A model generated the notes under the pieces. The model was not told the DNA's origin. It made no database searches and was given only the letters and a program-made list of their open reading frames with translations. A DNA stretch of 64,000 nt from Sipunculus nudus (taxonomy: Eukaryota > Annelida > Sipuncula > Golfingiida > Sipunculidae), in contig CM049315.1 in assembly GCA_026874595.1 (NCBI GenBank), forward strand, positions 65,931,916 through 65,995,915, given 5' to 3'. How positions within the stretch are numbered: position 1 is the stretch's first letter; each line of letters starts with the position of its first letter. Shown here one piece after another: positions 45,501 to 57,580 of the stretch. Both the position numbers and the translations under genes were made by a program.

Positions 45501-45896
45501 GCATTATTTGAGTCGTGACATTAGTTATGTTAAAAATGCGCTGAAGTTGCTGGGCATGAGTGATATTGGTGTACATGTAAATCAACCCACAAAATGCATG
45601 TATAAATCGAAATGTAAATCCAGTCATTACTTTCCGTCATTTATCGGACAAAATGAATGACATACATATACATGTATATGAGTTAATGAATGCACAGTTG
45701 AAGCCCTAAACTACTTTACCTTCATCTAGCTCTTTACAAACTAGAGGAGCTGTAGCTGGACTTTTTTTTTTTCGTTTTCATATTTGAACCAGAGTTACAA
45801 GGCTGAAGGTGGGTCGTTCTAATACAACATTTACCTTAAGAAAACCTGGAGTCTTGAGATAAAACGATATACACATAAGTATACAGTTATAATTAT

Positions 45897-46215
45897 ATAT
45901 ATACTAGCAATTACCCGTGCTACACACGGTTTTGGGCGAGCATTTAGTTCTGATGTCAAATAGTCTGTCATAGTTTCATGTCTTGGGTGTACAATGTTAC
46001 TGTCTCTATGAATCCGACATTTGGTATGTGTTCTGTCTCTGAGTTAACCTTGTGTCGGAGTCTGAATGACCTGGACGAATACGTTCTTGTCCGAATGGTG
46101 GAATGTCTTCGGACAAATCCGGAGCATATGTATGTAAAAAATCACGGCAAACCGTAGTGTCAGAGGAGACATGTAAATTAACACAAATCGCGTTATACGC
46201 TATTAATATATAGAT
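45897..46215 (+). repeat. Short interspersed element, about 320 bp
   Basis: Starts TATATACTAGCAATTACCCG and ends 'acgctattaatatatagat'. The last ~115 bp recur at 48305-48424. I have the impression of a common mollusc repeat end, but the class is not clear. Confidence 0.5.
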
Positions 46216-46632
46216 CCATTATATGCATGGTGTTATGCATAAAAACTCTAATTGAAGCCGAGAGGTTGGCCGGAGAATTTTCGAAGAATTTGATATGTTA
46301 AATAAAATCATTTTTATATGAAAATATATATTATGCTGAACATTGCCATTTAAAGTTGCCCTCCGCGCCCGTGAATCCTCCAGTAAACAGGTAAAGGAAC
46401 CTGTTATCTTGCATGGTAGTTCAGTGCAGCGCTGAGACGTGATCTCGATAATTGCATTCCTGTTATAACGCATAAAAACTGAGCACTCACATGGTCGGGC
46501 AATCCCGCTGAGCAAAAGTTCGTGGTAGCATTATATTATGTGGTACATTTAATGGCTGCATATATTTTTAAATATCACAGCTTTCTGTTTGAAAGCTGAG
46601 CCAATGTTTTCCAGTGAGACAGTCACTGCGTT

Positions 46633-47965
46633 CAGGCATGCAGTGTGTTAAACCCGGATCCCACTCCGGATCCCGGAACCCAAGAAAAATTTGTAATTCT
46701 TAAACTCTCATGGTAATTTGTCCAGATATTTTAGCATAATCGTATCTAAAGACATATTTTATATTATGTTTGGTTAAAACATAAAAAATAGTCTGTTTTG
46801 CAACAAAATTTGATAAAAAAAAACACTTACGGACCCTGGAGCACGGACCTCACGGATTACACGGACCCCGTTTTCTCGTTGTTTTACCATTTCTTTAGTA
46901 CATACATGTATTTGACATCACGTTTAGCCATGACACATTTGTGATTTATTATTGTATTTGTATCTGTATTTTACATTTCTGTCTCAGTTTTTATTCATAA
47001 TTTCATATTTGCTATTTATTTCATTTGTGTAGCGTTTTAAAAAGTATTATAATTTAAAACATTTACAAAATCATTATTTTGGAACCTGTAATTGCTTGAA
47101 ATGCAAGTAATCAACAATTCCTTTCGGTATTTATATTATTGCCAACTTTAAAATTGCATGGTTGTTATGAACGGAGCACGAAACCTGTTGTTATGTGGAA
47201 GTGCTCTGATATATCAGTCTCAGGTCCGCTCAACTGTTAGTGCACTTCAAATTAAATCTCCCCCACTGTGTCCGCACTATTATATTTTCATTTAAAATAA
47301 CAAATATTATATTTAGTGTGTGACATGAGTGCTATTTTTGTCCTCTTTTAGTCATAAATAAAAATATGAGCGGTGGTAACTGGGGTCCGTCAAAATTGAA
47401 CAGTCGGCAAATTCAAGTAAATGAGGTCCGTCTTCATCGAAATATTTTTGTAATTATAAATCTTTCAGTGAATCGGTCATTTACAAATGTGCAATATTTA
47501 GGGACTTTGCTCTGTCCTAACATCAAAGGTAAAGGATAGAGTTTTTATAGTCTGATATCACCTACATGTCAGTCTCATCCGACTTTGCCTTCCTGGTCTT
47601 TCGGGCCTGTTCATTCTTGTAGCTTTTCTCGGCTCCCTGGGGAGCATACAACCCAAGCTGCCATATCAGGCGCAAGAGGGTTATTCGTTCTACATTTGCC
47701 TACCTCCCATGACCAGTACCCATTCACTCCTGGGTCGAGAGAGCGCACCCTTGTGGTAAAGACTTTGCCTAAGAGTCTTAGCGCAGATGGCGGTCAGAAC
47801 GGGACGCGAACCCAAGACCCTGCGGTCACAAGTCCAGCGCCCTATCCATTACGCCACCACGCTCCACACAATAGTGGTGTTTTTATCGGTATAAATAATG
47901 GAAAATGAGGAAACAGGTTTATGGGGTCCGGGACCCGTGGAGTTCGGGTTTTACACACTACCCTG
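46633..47965. mobile_element. Candidate hAT-like element with nested SINE
   Basis: The left end 'caggcatgcagtgtgttaaa' + 'cccggatccc' resembles the reverse complement of the right end 'cagggtagtgtgtaaaaccc' + 'gaactccacggg'. Between them are further 'acggaccc' and 'ggggtccg' stretches in opposite orientation near both ends. No transposase frame is seen and no 8-bp duplication is confirmed. Confidence 0.4.
47560..47872 (-). mobile_element. tRNA-derived SINE, well preserved
   Basis: The minus strand starts AGCGTGGTGGCGTAATGG (box A TGGCGTAATGG), then 'atagggcgctggacttgtga', then box B GGTTCGCGTCC at 47814-47804, followed by a ~240-bp body to 'gtcggatgagactgacatg'. Box spacing is tRNA-like, with an Arg- or Thr-type head. 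The open frame on the opposite strand (MPSWSFGPVHSCSF) is a shadow of this element. Confidence 0.75.
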
Positions 47966-48304
47966 CATTCACTACCGCTCGGAAAATTTTCATTCTTTAA
48001 AAAAGCCTCCTTTTGATCATTCTCCTCACGCGAGATTCCCTTGTGCACAATAGACCTTTTCGCTGAGCGGTGGTTGCCTTTTGAGAAGGGATCACCAATG
48101 CGGATTATTTCGGGCCGGTCACCACGAAATGTGAGAAAACCCCAGATAGGGCCCCCGGAGTAAAACTCTGTCCCGCCATCACATACCCTATGGCCATTGT
48201 GTTACCGGGCCAAAAGACACAAAGAAAAGAGGCGCCCACGGGGGAGCAAATATTAAAATTATTAATTATGCAGGTAATACGCAAATATTGCAAATAAAAG
48301 GGGG

Positions 48305-48424
48305 CGGAATCTCTTCGGACAAACCCAGAGCATATGTATGTCGAAAATCACGGCAATCCGTACGGCGGTATCAGAGGAGATACGGAAAATCACAAAAATC
48401 GCCTTACGCTATTAATATATAGAT
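48305..48424 (+). repeat. 3' fragment of the element at 45897-46215
   Basis: Shares 'agcatatgtatgt', 'aaaatcacggca', 'tatcagaggagatac' and 'cgctattaatatatagata' with the longer copy. Confidence 0.7.
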
Positions 48425-48626
48425 AATACCTATATTCAAGAAATCATAATCACTCTTTCCGTAGCACCACAAGATATTGGTCTTTATTAACAGTTTATCC
48501 AATGAAACAGCATTGCATAAATTAACGTGTCTCTTTTACATTGAAACAATATTTTTTTAGAATACAAAAGATATATCTATCTTTGGTGCATGGATTTAAA
48601 ATATTTCCTTAAATATATATGTATAC

Positions 48627-49407
48627 TGTTACGGAACCTAATAACAACAGATCACGTAATCTTGACGAGCACAAATGTCGTTACGGAGATAACAAAAATC
48701 AGATTCTGTAACACTAGGTAGCGTGAAATGTCTTGGGGAATGAATAAAGAAGTCAGTGTTTTTTTTTAACAAATAATTATAATTTATTCTTAGAACAATC
48801 GTAACATTTCAATACACTGAATCAATACAATTACACAGTATAACAATAAAAATGTACAGTACCAGAGTGTCCGGATCCTAGGCTTTTGCTTCTGGATACC
48901 ACCACTGTCACAGCTCAACAAGAGTCCTTTAACACCAATAATCTACGTAAATAGTAACAATGCAAAGGCAAACTGGAGACAATCCGTATTAAACCTGTGT
49001 GAAATCCGTTGAATATCTGACATCACTGCAATTATCGGAAAAGGTCCCAAAACTAACGAGAAAGTAACACTCTTAGTGCTCGCTGGTATTTTCCTTTCTC
49101 CCGGCTCTAAACACAGCCCCTGTTTAAAGCTTCTCACCCGAAAATTCTAGAAATGGAAAATTCCAAAGAACAATACACACGCACATGAACACCCGAAACA
49201 TCTAGAACAAAAGAACACTGTGTCTCTACGCTTCAGACCCCACACGCGAGCCAGCGCCTAACAAGAGAGGTTCCATAGACACGAATTATGCCTGCGCTAC
49301 ATGAATCAGAATGTCAACAGACACATGTAACACTCCTGCTACACGAATCAGAATGTCAACAGACACATGTAACACTCCTGCGCACAATAAAACAGATACC
49401 TGTGACA
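48627..49407 (-). mobile_element. Solo LTR (781 bp) with ATAC target duplication
   Basis: On the plus strand it begins TGTTACGGAACCTAATAACA and ends ATACCTGTGACA, so the element in its own sense runs TGTCACA...CGTAACA (5'-TG, CA-3'). ATAC flanks both sides (48623-48626 and 49408-49411). Inside, read on the minus strand, are a polyadenylation-like AATAAA and a U3 duplication (49300-49382, about 40 bp twice). No internal domain, primer-binding site or gag-pol frame lies beside it, so it is a solo LTR, probably of a Ty3/gypsy-type element. Confidence 0.8.
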
Positions 49408-49573
49408 ATACGACCCATTTCCTTATATGAAAAAACTGAAAAGGCAAACTTATGTTTGTTTACACATTCATAATACATAATGAATGTGATTGTTTTATAC
49501 CAAATTTAAGACACAAGTCCTGCATACCGTTGTCCATGGACAAAATAAGGTGTACAAAGATTAATGGATCCAA

Positions 49574-49574
<1 letters not shown>

Positions 49575-49611
<37 letters not shown>
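49575..49611. repeat. (CT)n microsatellite
   Basis: About 17 TC units. Confidence 0.95.
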
Positions 49612-49615
<4 letters not shown>

Positions 49616-50065
49616 GTAATAATCTACACCAGAAATAGACCCAGAGAAAAGAACATCAAGAAAGTGCTCGGGAAAAATCCAATGTTAAGAGACAACAGAA
49701 TAACCAGCCTGAAAATTTAGAACACATTCCCCTGTAAATCAGATTATTTCAGAGTGGGCTCTATATTGAATGTACCTCATGTTATCTTCAGTGTGTTAAT
49801 TATATATCTACCGGCAAGACATATATAAAACATTTCAAATTTTAATCAAGTACAAGGACATTTCTCACAGCGATTCAAATATACAACGGCCTTTGAAACA
49901 GAAACACCTCTTCATTTAATCATTCTCCGCCAGGATGTCAAGCCACCTATAACCGGCTTCCCTATACATTTGTGTGCTGAACCAACCCCCCCCCCCCAAA
50001 AAAAAATTATTAATATGTTCATGCACCAATTTAGACATTAGATAATTGATGTGACTGAACCGACA

Positions 50066-50175
50066 TTAAATTAAAGAGATCACTGATTCTCGACCTAACA
50101 TGTACATTCTAATGCTCCAGGAGGCAACATTTAATGTGCTGTTAATTACACTGCGTCTGTGTGGCTGCTCCGTAC
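50066..50175 (-). CDS. Candidate terminal exon, unrecognised
   Basis: Acceptor TTTCCCAG then GTACGGAGCAGCCAC. With one base from the exon at 50539-50595 it encodes GTEQPHRRSVINSTLNVASW, WSIRMYMLGRESVISLI and a stop. Phase fits that neighbour. Nothing in it is recognised, and it could be chance. Confidence 0.25.
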
Positions 50176-50538
50176 CTGGGAAAGTTCATTATTATTAACT
50201 TAACAAATAGGTGTGAAACACCTACATGTATATGTTATACATACATGCTGATGTGATTCCCGTATATATACATAATAGAAAATGTTCTTGTTGTTACATT
50301 AGGAAACTACAAGATGAGGTGTAATAAAGAAATTTCTACCTTCTGAAATTCAAAAGCTGATAGTTAGTCTTTGAATGTATATATAGCTACAAGGTATTAG
50401 ACAGCAGGTGATGATCTGCTTGGTCAGTGTCCATCTCTAATTTCAAGGCGATTCTATTGGCTATTTACACATTTATATTGCGTTTTCAGTTGGGTTTGGA
50501 CACCATCCGATATATAATCGGTTCTAATTAGCGCGTAC

Positions 50539-50595
50539 CTAGTTGTGTACTGAGTAGATGACTCGCTGTTGCGTCACTTCCCGTAATGTACAAGT
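50539..50595 (-). CDS. Candidate internal exon, unrecognised
   Basis: Acceptor ATATCTCAG and donor GTACGC surround a 57-nt segment that is open in the frame set by the exon at 51130-51181: LYITGSDATASHLLSTQL. The other frames are closed or poorer. It is called only on splice sites and phase. Confidence 0.28.
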   Translation of the reverse strand, partial: TCTLREVTQQRVIYSVHN

Positions 50596-51129
50596 CTGAG
50601 ATATCCATCATTTAAATATCCGGAAAGTATAAACGTCTTCAAGCTGAAGACCTGTCACGCTGACCGTTTATTACTACGTCACGATATACAGGCCGTGCTT
50701 AAGATATGAACCCTTTCCGTGTTTATTGAACATGCCGCACTGAACCTGGCACCTTTGCCTACATTTAGGTACAAGGCCTTATTGATGTATCCACACTATG
50801 AGGAAACAAGTGTAATATTACAACTGTGGGGTTGACAGACGGTACTTGGGTGACAAAACCAATATTAAACTAAAGAGAACAGTTGGTCTATGAGCTCAAC
50901 CTAATATTTATTTGTATATCATACTGCCCGGTGGCCCAGCATCGCCGGTAAAGTTAATTACACAGACTGGGTCAGTTTTCTCTTTGGCTAAGTTATTATT
51001 GACTGACTTTCATTTATCATACTCGTGAACTACATTTGGAAATCCGTTATAAATACCAAACCTTATAAACATTAAAGGGTTCAGATTGTAAATTTAAAGC
51101 AATATAAAAGAATGAATCCACGAACGTAC

Positions 51130-51181
51130 CGAATAATTTTTGAACTCTTATTCTATGCGAGGTCAAGAGATCCGATGAGCC
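51130..51181 (-). CDS. Candidate internal exon, unrecognised
   Basis: Acceptor AATTACAG and donor GTACGT around 52 nt encoding GSSDLLTSHRIRVQKLF. Only this frame is open. It needs an upstream exon ending in phase 0, which I did not find. Confidence 0.28.
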
Positions 51182-51454
51182 CTGTAATTATATATAGATT
51201 ACATTAATTGATGGTAAATACTTAATTGATGACAAAACATCTAGTTTGATATATATTTTTAAAGATTCTGTTTCGAGAAAAATGTTTTTATACTTTATAG
51301 TTTTAATACTTTAAGCGCTACCGGTAAAAATCGTAAATAATCTGCTGACATACAACCAAATTAAAGATAACCCCGTGAATAACGTTTTGCTCGATTTAAG
51401 GAAGTTACCGCCCCGGACAGCAATCAGTATGTCACGACTTACCACCCCCCCCCC

Positions 51455-51655
51455 CCCCTTATCTATTGTATGAAATCTTGTCATGATGATATGCGAAGGT
51501 GTCGAGGGTCTTGGTCAGAGTCTGGTCGGTACAGACGAGAGGACATTAGGTACAAGAGATATAAAGAAGCTAAAAGAGGATTCCTTAGGTCTATGAGAAA
51601 AATTCATTCTAAATGTGAAAGAGGATTGTTATCTATACTTTGTGATAAATAATCC
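51455..51655 (+). pseudogene. LINE ORF2 fragment (linker between endonuclease and RT)
   Basis: Sixty codons containing CRGSWSESGRYRREDIRYKR, YKEAKRGF and RKIHSKCERGLL. The pattern 'sGRpR....y..YkeAKr.fr...rk...kyE..ll' is common before the RT domain of molluscan LINEs. It ends at a stop with no RT following. Confidence 0.5.
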
Positions 51656-52649
51656 TTCGAAGAAAAATCTGATGTCCCACAGTCGATAAAGCATTAGATC
51701 TGTACATGTTTCAGTGGAGTGATGGTAACATTGTCATGCATAGTGTGTATCGTTTCTGATAGAGCCCTGTCAGACCCAGGCAAAGTTTATGGGTCTAGGT
51801 ATAGACTGATATTGTTCTATCTCTCTATATATCCATAATTTCTCATATAGATCAGAAAAGTATATAGCTCCGAATATTATATAGACAGATAAATGGGGTT
51901 CACCTCTATATAAATATAGGTAAATGTATATGAACCTTTCTTTGTGTACAAACAAGTAAATGGCCTATATCGCCGTCAAATATATTCAGACGTTATGAGC
52001 AAAATGACCATCTTTACTTTGATCTTTACTTCTCATTGTTCATGGTTTTTTTTTTTGGTTTTTTTTGTTTTTTTGACAATTTCAGATTATTAATATATCA
52101 GCATGTGTTCCAATTATCGTGTACATATATTATCAACATGGCGTACCCATTCTGGAAAATGGAACAACTGTAAAGGTAAAAAAATGAACCTTTTTATAAA
52201 TTTTGAGGGCGCTATATATTAATGCAAGTAATATAATTACCTATTGTCGAATTTGACACAAGTAATATAACATGCATGACATCATAAAATATCCAAGGTA
52301 TTCATCTTATCATGCAGACATAACTAACCTTGACAGACAGTGGTTTTACGTCCGGTCCCGCTGGTAAAGAAAACCCCCAAAATAATGAAGTAATTGACTT
52401 GGAGCAAATATGCGTTATAAGGACCTGATAAAACAATCAAGGGGGATTAGGGGATTAACAAGAGAGGTTTGACTCGCTGGACTTCTTGTTATAAACCACC
52501 GTGTCTCCGGTCACCACTTCTCACGGTGAACCCAAACCATGCGTACACTGTATACGTCCCACAATTGGACAATATACGAGCTCTCGGGTCTGTCAAGTGG
52601 CTGTCGGCGTTCAGATGACGCCCGTCGTACTCGGTAAGGTTGTCCTCAC

Positions 52650-52711
52650 CTTTTTAGAGTTTGTTTGATGAGTTCATCAACACGCGCCCGTCCTTCCTGC
52701 ATGCTTGACAT
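52650..52711 (-). CDS. Candidate first coding exon, unrecognised
   Basis: Begins with an ATG (MSSMQEGRARVDELIKQTLK) and ends at a good donor (AAAAAG then GTGAGG). It looks like the start of a helical protein. The nearest downstream acceptor in phase, at 52329-52360, gives only a 32-nt exon and does not join in phase to 51130-51181. The surrounding sequence is moderately CpG-rich. Confidence 0.3.
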
Positions 52712-53478
52712 ATTCCTTGTCTTACGGCGGATGTGTAGGAGCGACTTGTAAGGTTAATTGGTGCGGCGCTACCCTTTATGTGATGGGAGTTGACTTGAGT
52801 CATATTTATAATATATTGTCATATAAATTATACTAGTCTGTTCAACAGTGCATTTTCATTGAAATCTAGCAATATTAATTGTATTTTAATCCATTTTTTG
52901 CCATATTTAGTGACAAACCTGTGTGATTATATTTAAATATAAGAGAATAATTTGATCCGTGATGTAACCGACTTCATACTCCTGGCTCTGTAGTGGGAGT
53001 TCGTATCCATGGCAAAGGTATTAAGTTACCAGTGTAGTTGTACATATCAGGACCTGTAGTACAGGATAAAAGTCTGGGTGAAAAGCCAAAATCTTGTTTT
53101 GCTACTGACGACCATGAAGATGACCACAGATCTAAAACAGTTAATGGAAGTATCCTATACACCAGGTAGTTGAATAGGGACAATAAGGTATTGATTGTAC
53201 GGAGAAGTACGATATGATGATTAAACAGTGGATATTGATCAGATTCATTCCTACTTATAAGGTTTAATATAGAACATTTTTGGTCCTACACCTATATACT
53301 CTCTCAACTTTTAAAAAATCTAACAGAACCTCAGAACCTCCCGTGTTTGAATTACAAGTCATGACATTTTAGATGTTCATAACCCCCGACACGGAAAACC
53401 GAGAATGCAGGAGGTATTCATGTGATTTCCTTCATTCTCATTTAATTGACAGGCGAATAATGTGTTAACTATATTGTG

Positions 53479-53479
<1 letters not shown>

Positions 53480-53516
<37 letters not shown>
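53480..53516. repeat. (GA)n microsatellite
   Basis: About 18 GA units. Confidence 0.95.
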
Positions 53517-53519
<3 letters not shown>

Positions 53520-54132
53520 AAGGGGGTAGAAATGGAAGTTGGTGCGAGTACCACGTTTGTACAAAATTTGAATGATTAAAATTAGTACATGTACTTTAAT
53601 TGCCTAAATCAGTCTGGTCTGATTTGATTGTATAATCTGTATTGAGGTTTATTGGTCAAGCAGAAGAAGAATCAACACCGTAATGTTGATCATTTATGAT
53701 ACCCAGACGGGCCCACACCACACTAATCATGCCACTTTTGTGAAAATCTCTTTGACAGCTATTTATCAGACATAATCATACACATTTTCAGTATAAGACG
53801 TAAGTAAGGCGGTTGCCGAAGGTCCCGTAGTGACCAAAAGGCAAAACAGTACTGGCGAGATTTGTAGTTCTAATGACTTAACGACAAGTTATGACTTCTG
53901 GACTATTCTTATTATTTGTAAATTATAATCTAAAATCCAGAGGGCATAATAACGATTAAAATTCTTGTCATTTGTTTACATTTTCCTTCAACAGTGCCGA
54001 CAACTGGCCAAAGAAATAAAAAAAGAAACAAAGTGAAAACAACCCTCACGCCATTATAATTACCAAGAAACATACATGAGGCTATTCTTGGAGAAATAAG
54101 TTTTAAATTAAAACACAAAAAATGAGGCTTAC

Positions 54133-54201
54133 CTATGAAAAACTTTTCCCTTTCAGAGATTTCTCTCAGTTTCGCCAAGGCTCTTGATGAAGACATGGGG
54201 A
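54133..54201 (-). CDS. Candidate exon, unrecognised
   Basis: A poly-T tract and acceptor AAAAG, then 69 nt open in one frame only (PMSSSRALAKLREISEREKF plus FI), then a strong donor GTAAGC. It has the character of a helical coding exon, but no partner exons in phase were found and the product is unknown. Confidence 0.3.
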
Positions 54202-54449
54202 CTTTTAAAAAAAAATCAACACGATGTGAAAAGTAGACACGGAGATGTCTTTCACTGACTCTGTGATCCCTCGACACGGATTGGTTCTAATTCTGATTGA
54301 ATTGTTGGTCTTGCTTGCACATAAATCTGGATGGTGTATGTTGGTCTCGTTCGCCCTGGATATATGTTGCGTGTCACATCTTAAACTGGTAAACATCCAT
54401 TGTTTTATAAATGACAGTTCTCGTGACAACAATGTCATCACCACAGTAT

Positions 54450-55673
54450 GTTCCTCTTCTTAAAAGGTACATCTGTTCTCAAGTGCAGTTTCTCACTGAA
54501 CGTTGCCTCCCAAGAGCTCAACCTTCACATGTTTTTTTTTAAATGTTTCCATGCAGAAACTCTTGTCCACTCAGCTACACAATATATATTACTAAGTATA
54601 TTGCACGTTATACGGTATTACCCCGAGCGTAGTACAAAGCGATGTCTTTGTAAGTCCCTACATGGCTCAATGGCTGATTACGGATGTTATGAATATGATG
54701 ATAAAAAAACAACTTCCTATAGACTGAAACCGGATAATAAAGCGGTTATCACCTGAACTTGACACCTGTGCGGTGTATCCAAGGTGTTAATATCCCGCTA
54801 TTACTTCTCAATCAGGTAAGCACGACATGAAGCAGCCAGGCGACACACGAGACATTTGACAATCCCTGTCCAACAGAGGTTTGGTCTCTTTAAGCTTGCA
54901 TACTTGAGGCTCTCTAACCCCATTTATCGTTGCTACGAAGACACCCCGTCGCCCGTAGTGGCTCATATATGAGCTGTATATACATAACTCTTATCTACTG
55001 AACGGATACAGGATTGTACAACACCGGCGTACAGAACAGGGTCACAAGGTCCGAGCGATGCGATACGATGTTGATGACAAACTGTGCGCCGCGTTGGATG
55101 GGGCTCGGGTTCAACCACTCTGGCTTTAATTGACAGGCTGTCCCGTTATTGGTTGACATTAATCAGTGCACCTGTATACCTGGTGATGATAGCACTATAT
55201 GGAATAACCTGTGGTCTAAACAAATAGTTGTTCAGGCTTCGTTAGAGCAATATGTATAACACTGCTGTTTAGCCTTGTGACACTCCAACTTTATGTTATA
55301 ACATGACCTGTTATATCAATTAGGTCTATTTTTAAGCCTGTGTCACGCTTGAATAATTTCTAATGAATAATGCTTATCCAATCAGCATTGCAACAATGTT
55401 AAAAAAATAAAGAATATAATCAATATATCAGAATATGTGTTATATATAAATGTGTAAAGTATGTAAAATATATTATAAAAAAGCGTAGATAATTAAGAGG
55501 GAATGGAAACAAGAAACACTTGTAACACTACAATACAAGATATAACATAAAACTGCTATTTCTATTTTTTAATGGTGACCTACAGCACATTATCATATTA
55601 AAAAGCTGATAAATTATTTCTTATATGTCAACAATGCCTCTTAAACAAACATTGTTAGAATAATATAATTATG

Positions 55674-55725
<52 letters not shown>

Positions 55726-57400
55726 GTAAACATAAACATCGAACTCGAACATGAACTCGAACTCACTCTCTTTTAAAAAATTTATGATGAAACATCAAAT
55801 TTTCTTATTATTTTAGAGTTGTACCTTATATACCACATTATCGTTTTAAAAGCAATGTGCTTGACTGAGCGTAGGTGGAAACTACTTGAACTTAATGACC
55901 TCCGCGCAAGAAAAAAATTACGACCTTGCGTTCTCGTCTTTACAGTTATTATACATTCTCTATCCAAGACGCCTAGTACGTCAATATAATTGCTCCGTGG
56001 AACGTTATGATACAAAAATGAATGTGTTCAGTAACACGGCCACAAAAGTGGGAAACTCCAAATCACATGCATCCGCGATCGCATCGATTCCTTTCTATGA
56101 AACCAAAGACTTGTGCGTTTTAGATCAAGTGGGTTCAAGTGTAGCGCTTTTATCTTCAAGCCAATTACTATATTGCCTACATTTATTTCTTGTGGCAATT
56201 TCATTAGCACAATGGCATTATATAAGCCATAGTGTTTGTAAACACAGATTTTGTGTCGCGTGTATTGGCTATAAATTATTTATTTGGCCTGTTACCTCGC
56301 CGGTTCTCTTTGAATTCACGGTCCTTATCACGCGAATACAAGTAATAGAGAACGGTAGGCGTAATTCATTATCCGTGTTTTTCAATTTAATGAGAGGAGT
56401 CATCCGATATATAAACGGAGCTAAAGCAGAAAACCGTGTTGTATACAATAAAACCTGTGTTATACGACCATTGAAATGATTCATAAAATTCGTTTTATAT
56501 TTATGTCCAAATAACTGAAATGTAAAATAAAACTGTCTATCCATTAAAAGAAGGAAAAACGTTTGCCTAAAGAATATTATCCTAAACGCACTTAGATAAA
56601 ATAAAACATACTTGGCAAGTGAATGTACACTATAAAATGAAGTACCCCATGAACTTATATATCATCAGACAGTTTTTGATCTGCATCACTTGAACCCACA
56701 CTCGTCACGTGACTAGAATCATTTGACAATGGCAGAAATGAGATAAGTGCGTATTTTAACTCTATGACACAGAACTCCTTATCTTAGTTTTGATTAGAAT
56801 CATCGCGTAACATTTAATTGTATTGTAATAAACGTGTACGGTAGTATATAGTATTATAGGTATTTAATATTTCATTATATGTTACGGTATTATATTATAA
56901 TATAATATGTACATGTTTTAATATCAATATCATTACTATGTACAATTGTAATATCATTTTTAATAATTAAAATTTAATTAAATTATACAAACATATATTT
57001 TAAAAAATATATATACATTATATGTCGACATAGGGGTATATCTAAAACAAGAATTCAACAAAAAGGGCCGAGTAGATTTATTTAACGACCTGGTCATGAA
57101 GTTTTAAAGTGCCCCTTGCCTAATTCGAACATGTTGATACTTCAGACAAACAGTGTATGACCGGTGACTTATATTGCCTTGCCCGATACACCAGACTGTG
57201 TGGACAGCGTGACAAACAGTGGACAGGTTGTCTACCGAGCGGTTTATGTCGGGGTATGACCAGTCTGTTACACCTCAGTAAATATTGTTAATGCCTGCGA
57301 AAGTGTCAGGTGTATAGTAAAATTCGGCTTTTGACTCTGCGTCCTGACAAAAACATGTAGGCCTGTCAATAATAGTACGGCAGAGGTTTAGGTTGCGAGA
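54450..57400. other. Gene-poor region, no product recognised
   Basis: The 197-codon frame at 55886-56479 is open on both strands, has no recognisable motif, and ends near a 'aaacctgtgttatacgacca' phrase I associate with repeats. An (AT)n tract lies at 55676-55722. The remainder is AT-rich. Confidence 0.4.
55676..55722. repeat. (AT)n microsatellite
   Basis: About 23 AT units. Confidence 0.95.
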
Positions 57401-57520
57401 AGTGTATATTATATGAGATCACCCTCCTTCTCTCTCTCTCTCTCTCTCGCTCTCTCTCACGCACACAAATAAACAAACGCAAGCAAGCGCAGATCACCCA
57501 ATATATAAAGCCGATGTAAA
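57401..57520. repeat. Left direct repeat flanking the 42-bp array
   Basis: 'gtgtatattatatgagatca', 'ccctcctt', a CT run, 'aaacgcaagcaagcgca' and 'gccgatgtaaa' occur here and again at 60103-60226 in the same order and orientation. Confidence 0.85.
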
Positions 57521-57580
57521 GGAAAAAGTTCCCCTAATTTTGTATAAATACAGCATGCGTGTCAAAGCTCATTCGTGAAG

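Noticed and set aside
47800-47872. Intact tRNA gene
   Set aside because: Box A and box B are good, but no closing acceptor stem was seen and a SINE body follows.
52974-53183. 69-codon minus-strand frame
   Set aside because: Some residues looked transposase-like at first sight, but no motif could be supported.
53930-54277. 115-codon minus-strand frame taken as one exon
   Set aside because: Good splice sites at 54201 and 54133 suggest that only the inner 69 nt could be coding; the rest reads like intron.
55886-56479. 197-codon plus-strand frame
   Set aside because: Both strands are open here, the composition is not protein-like, and no motif is recognised.
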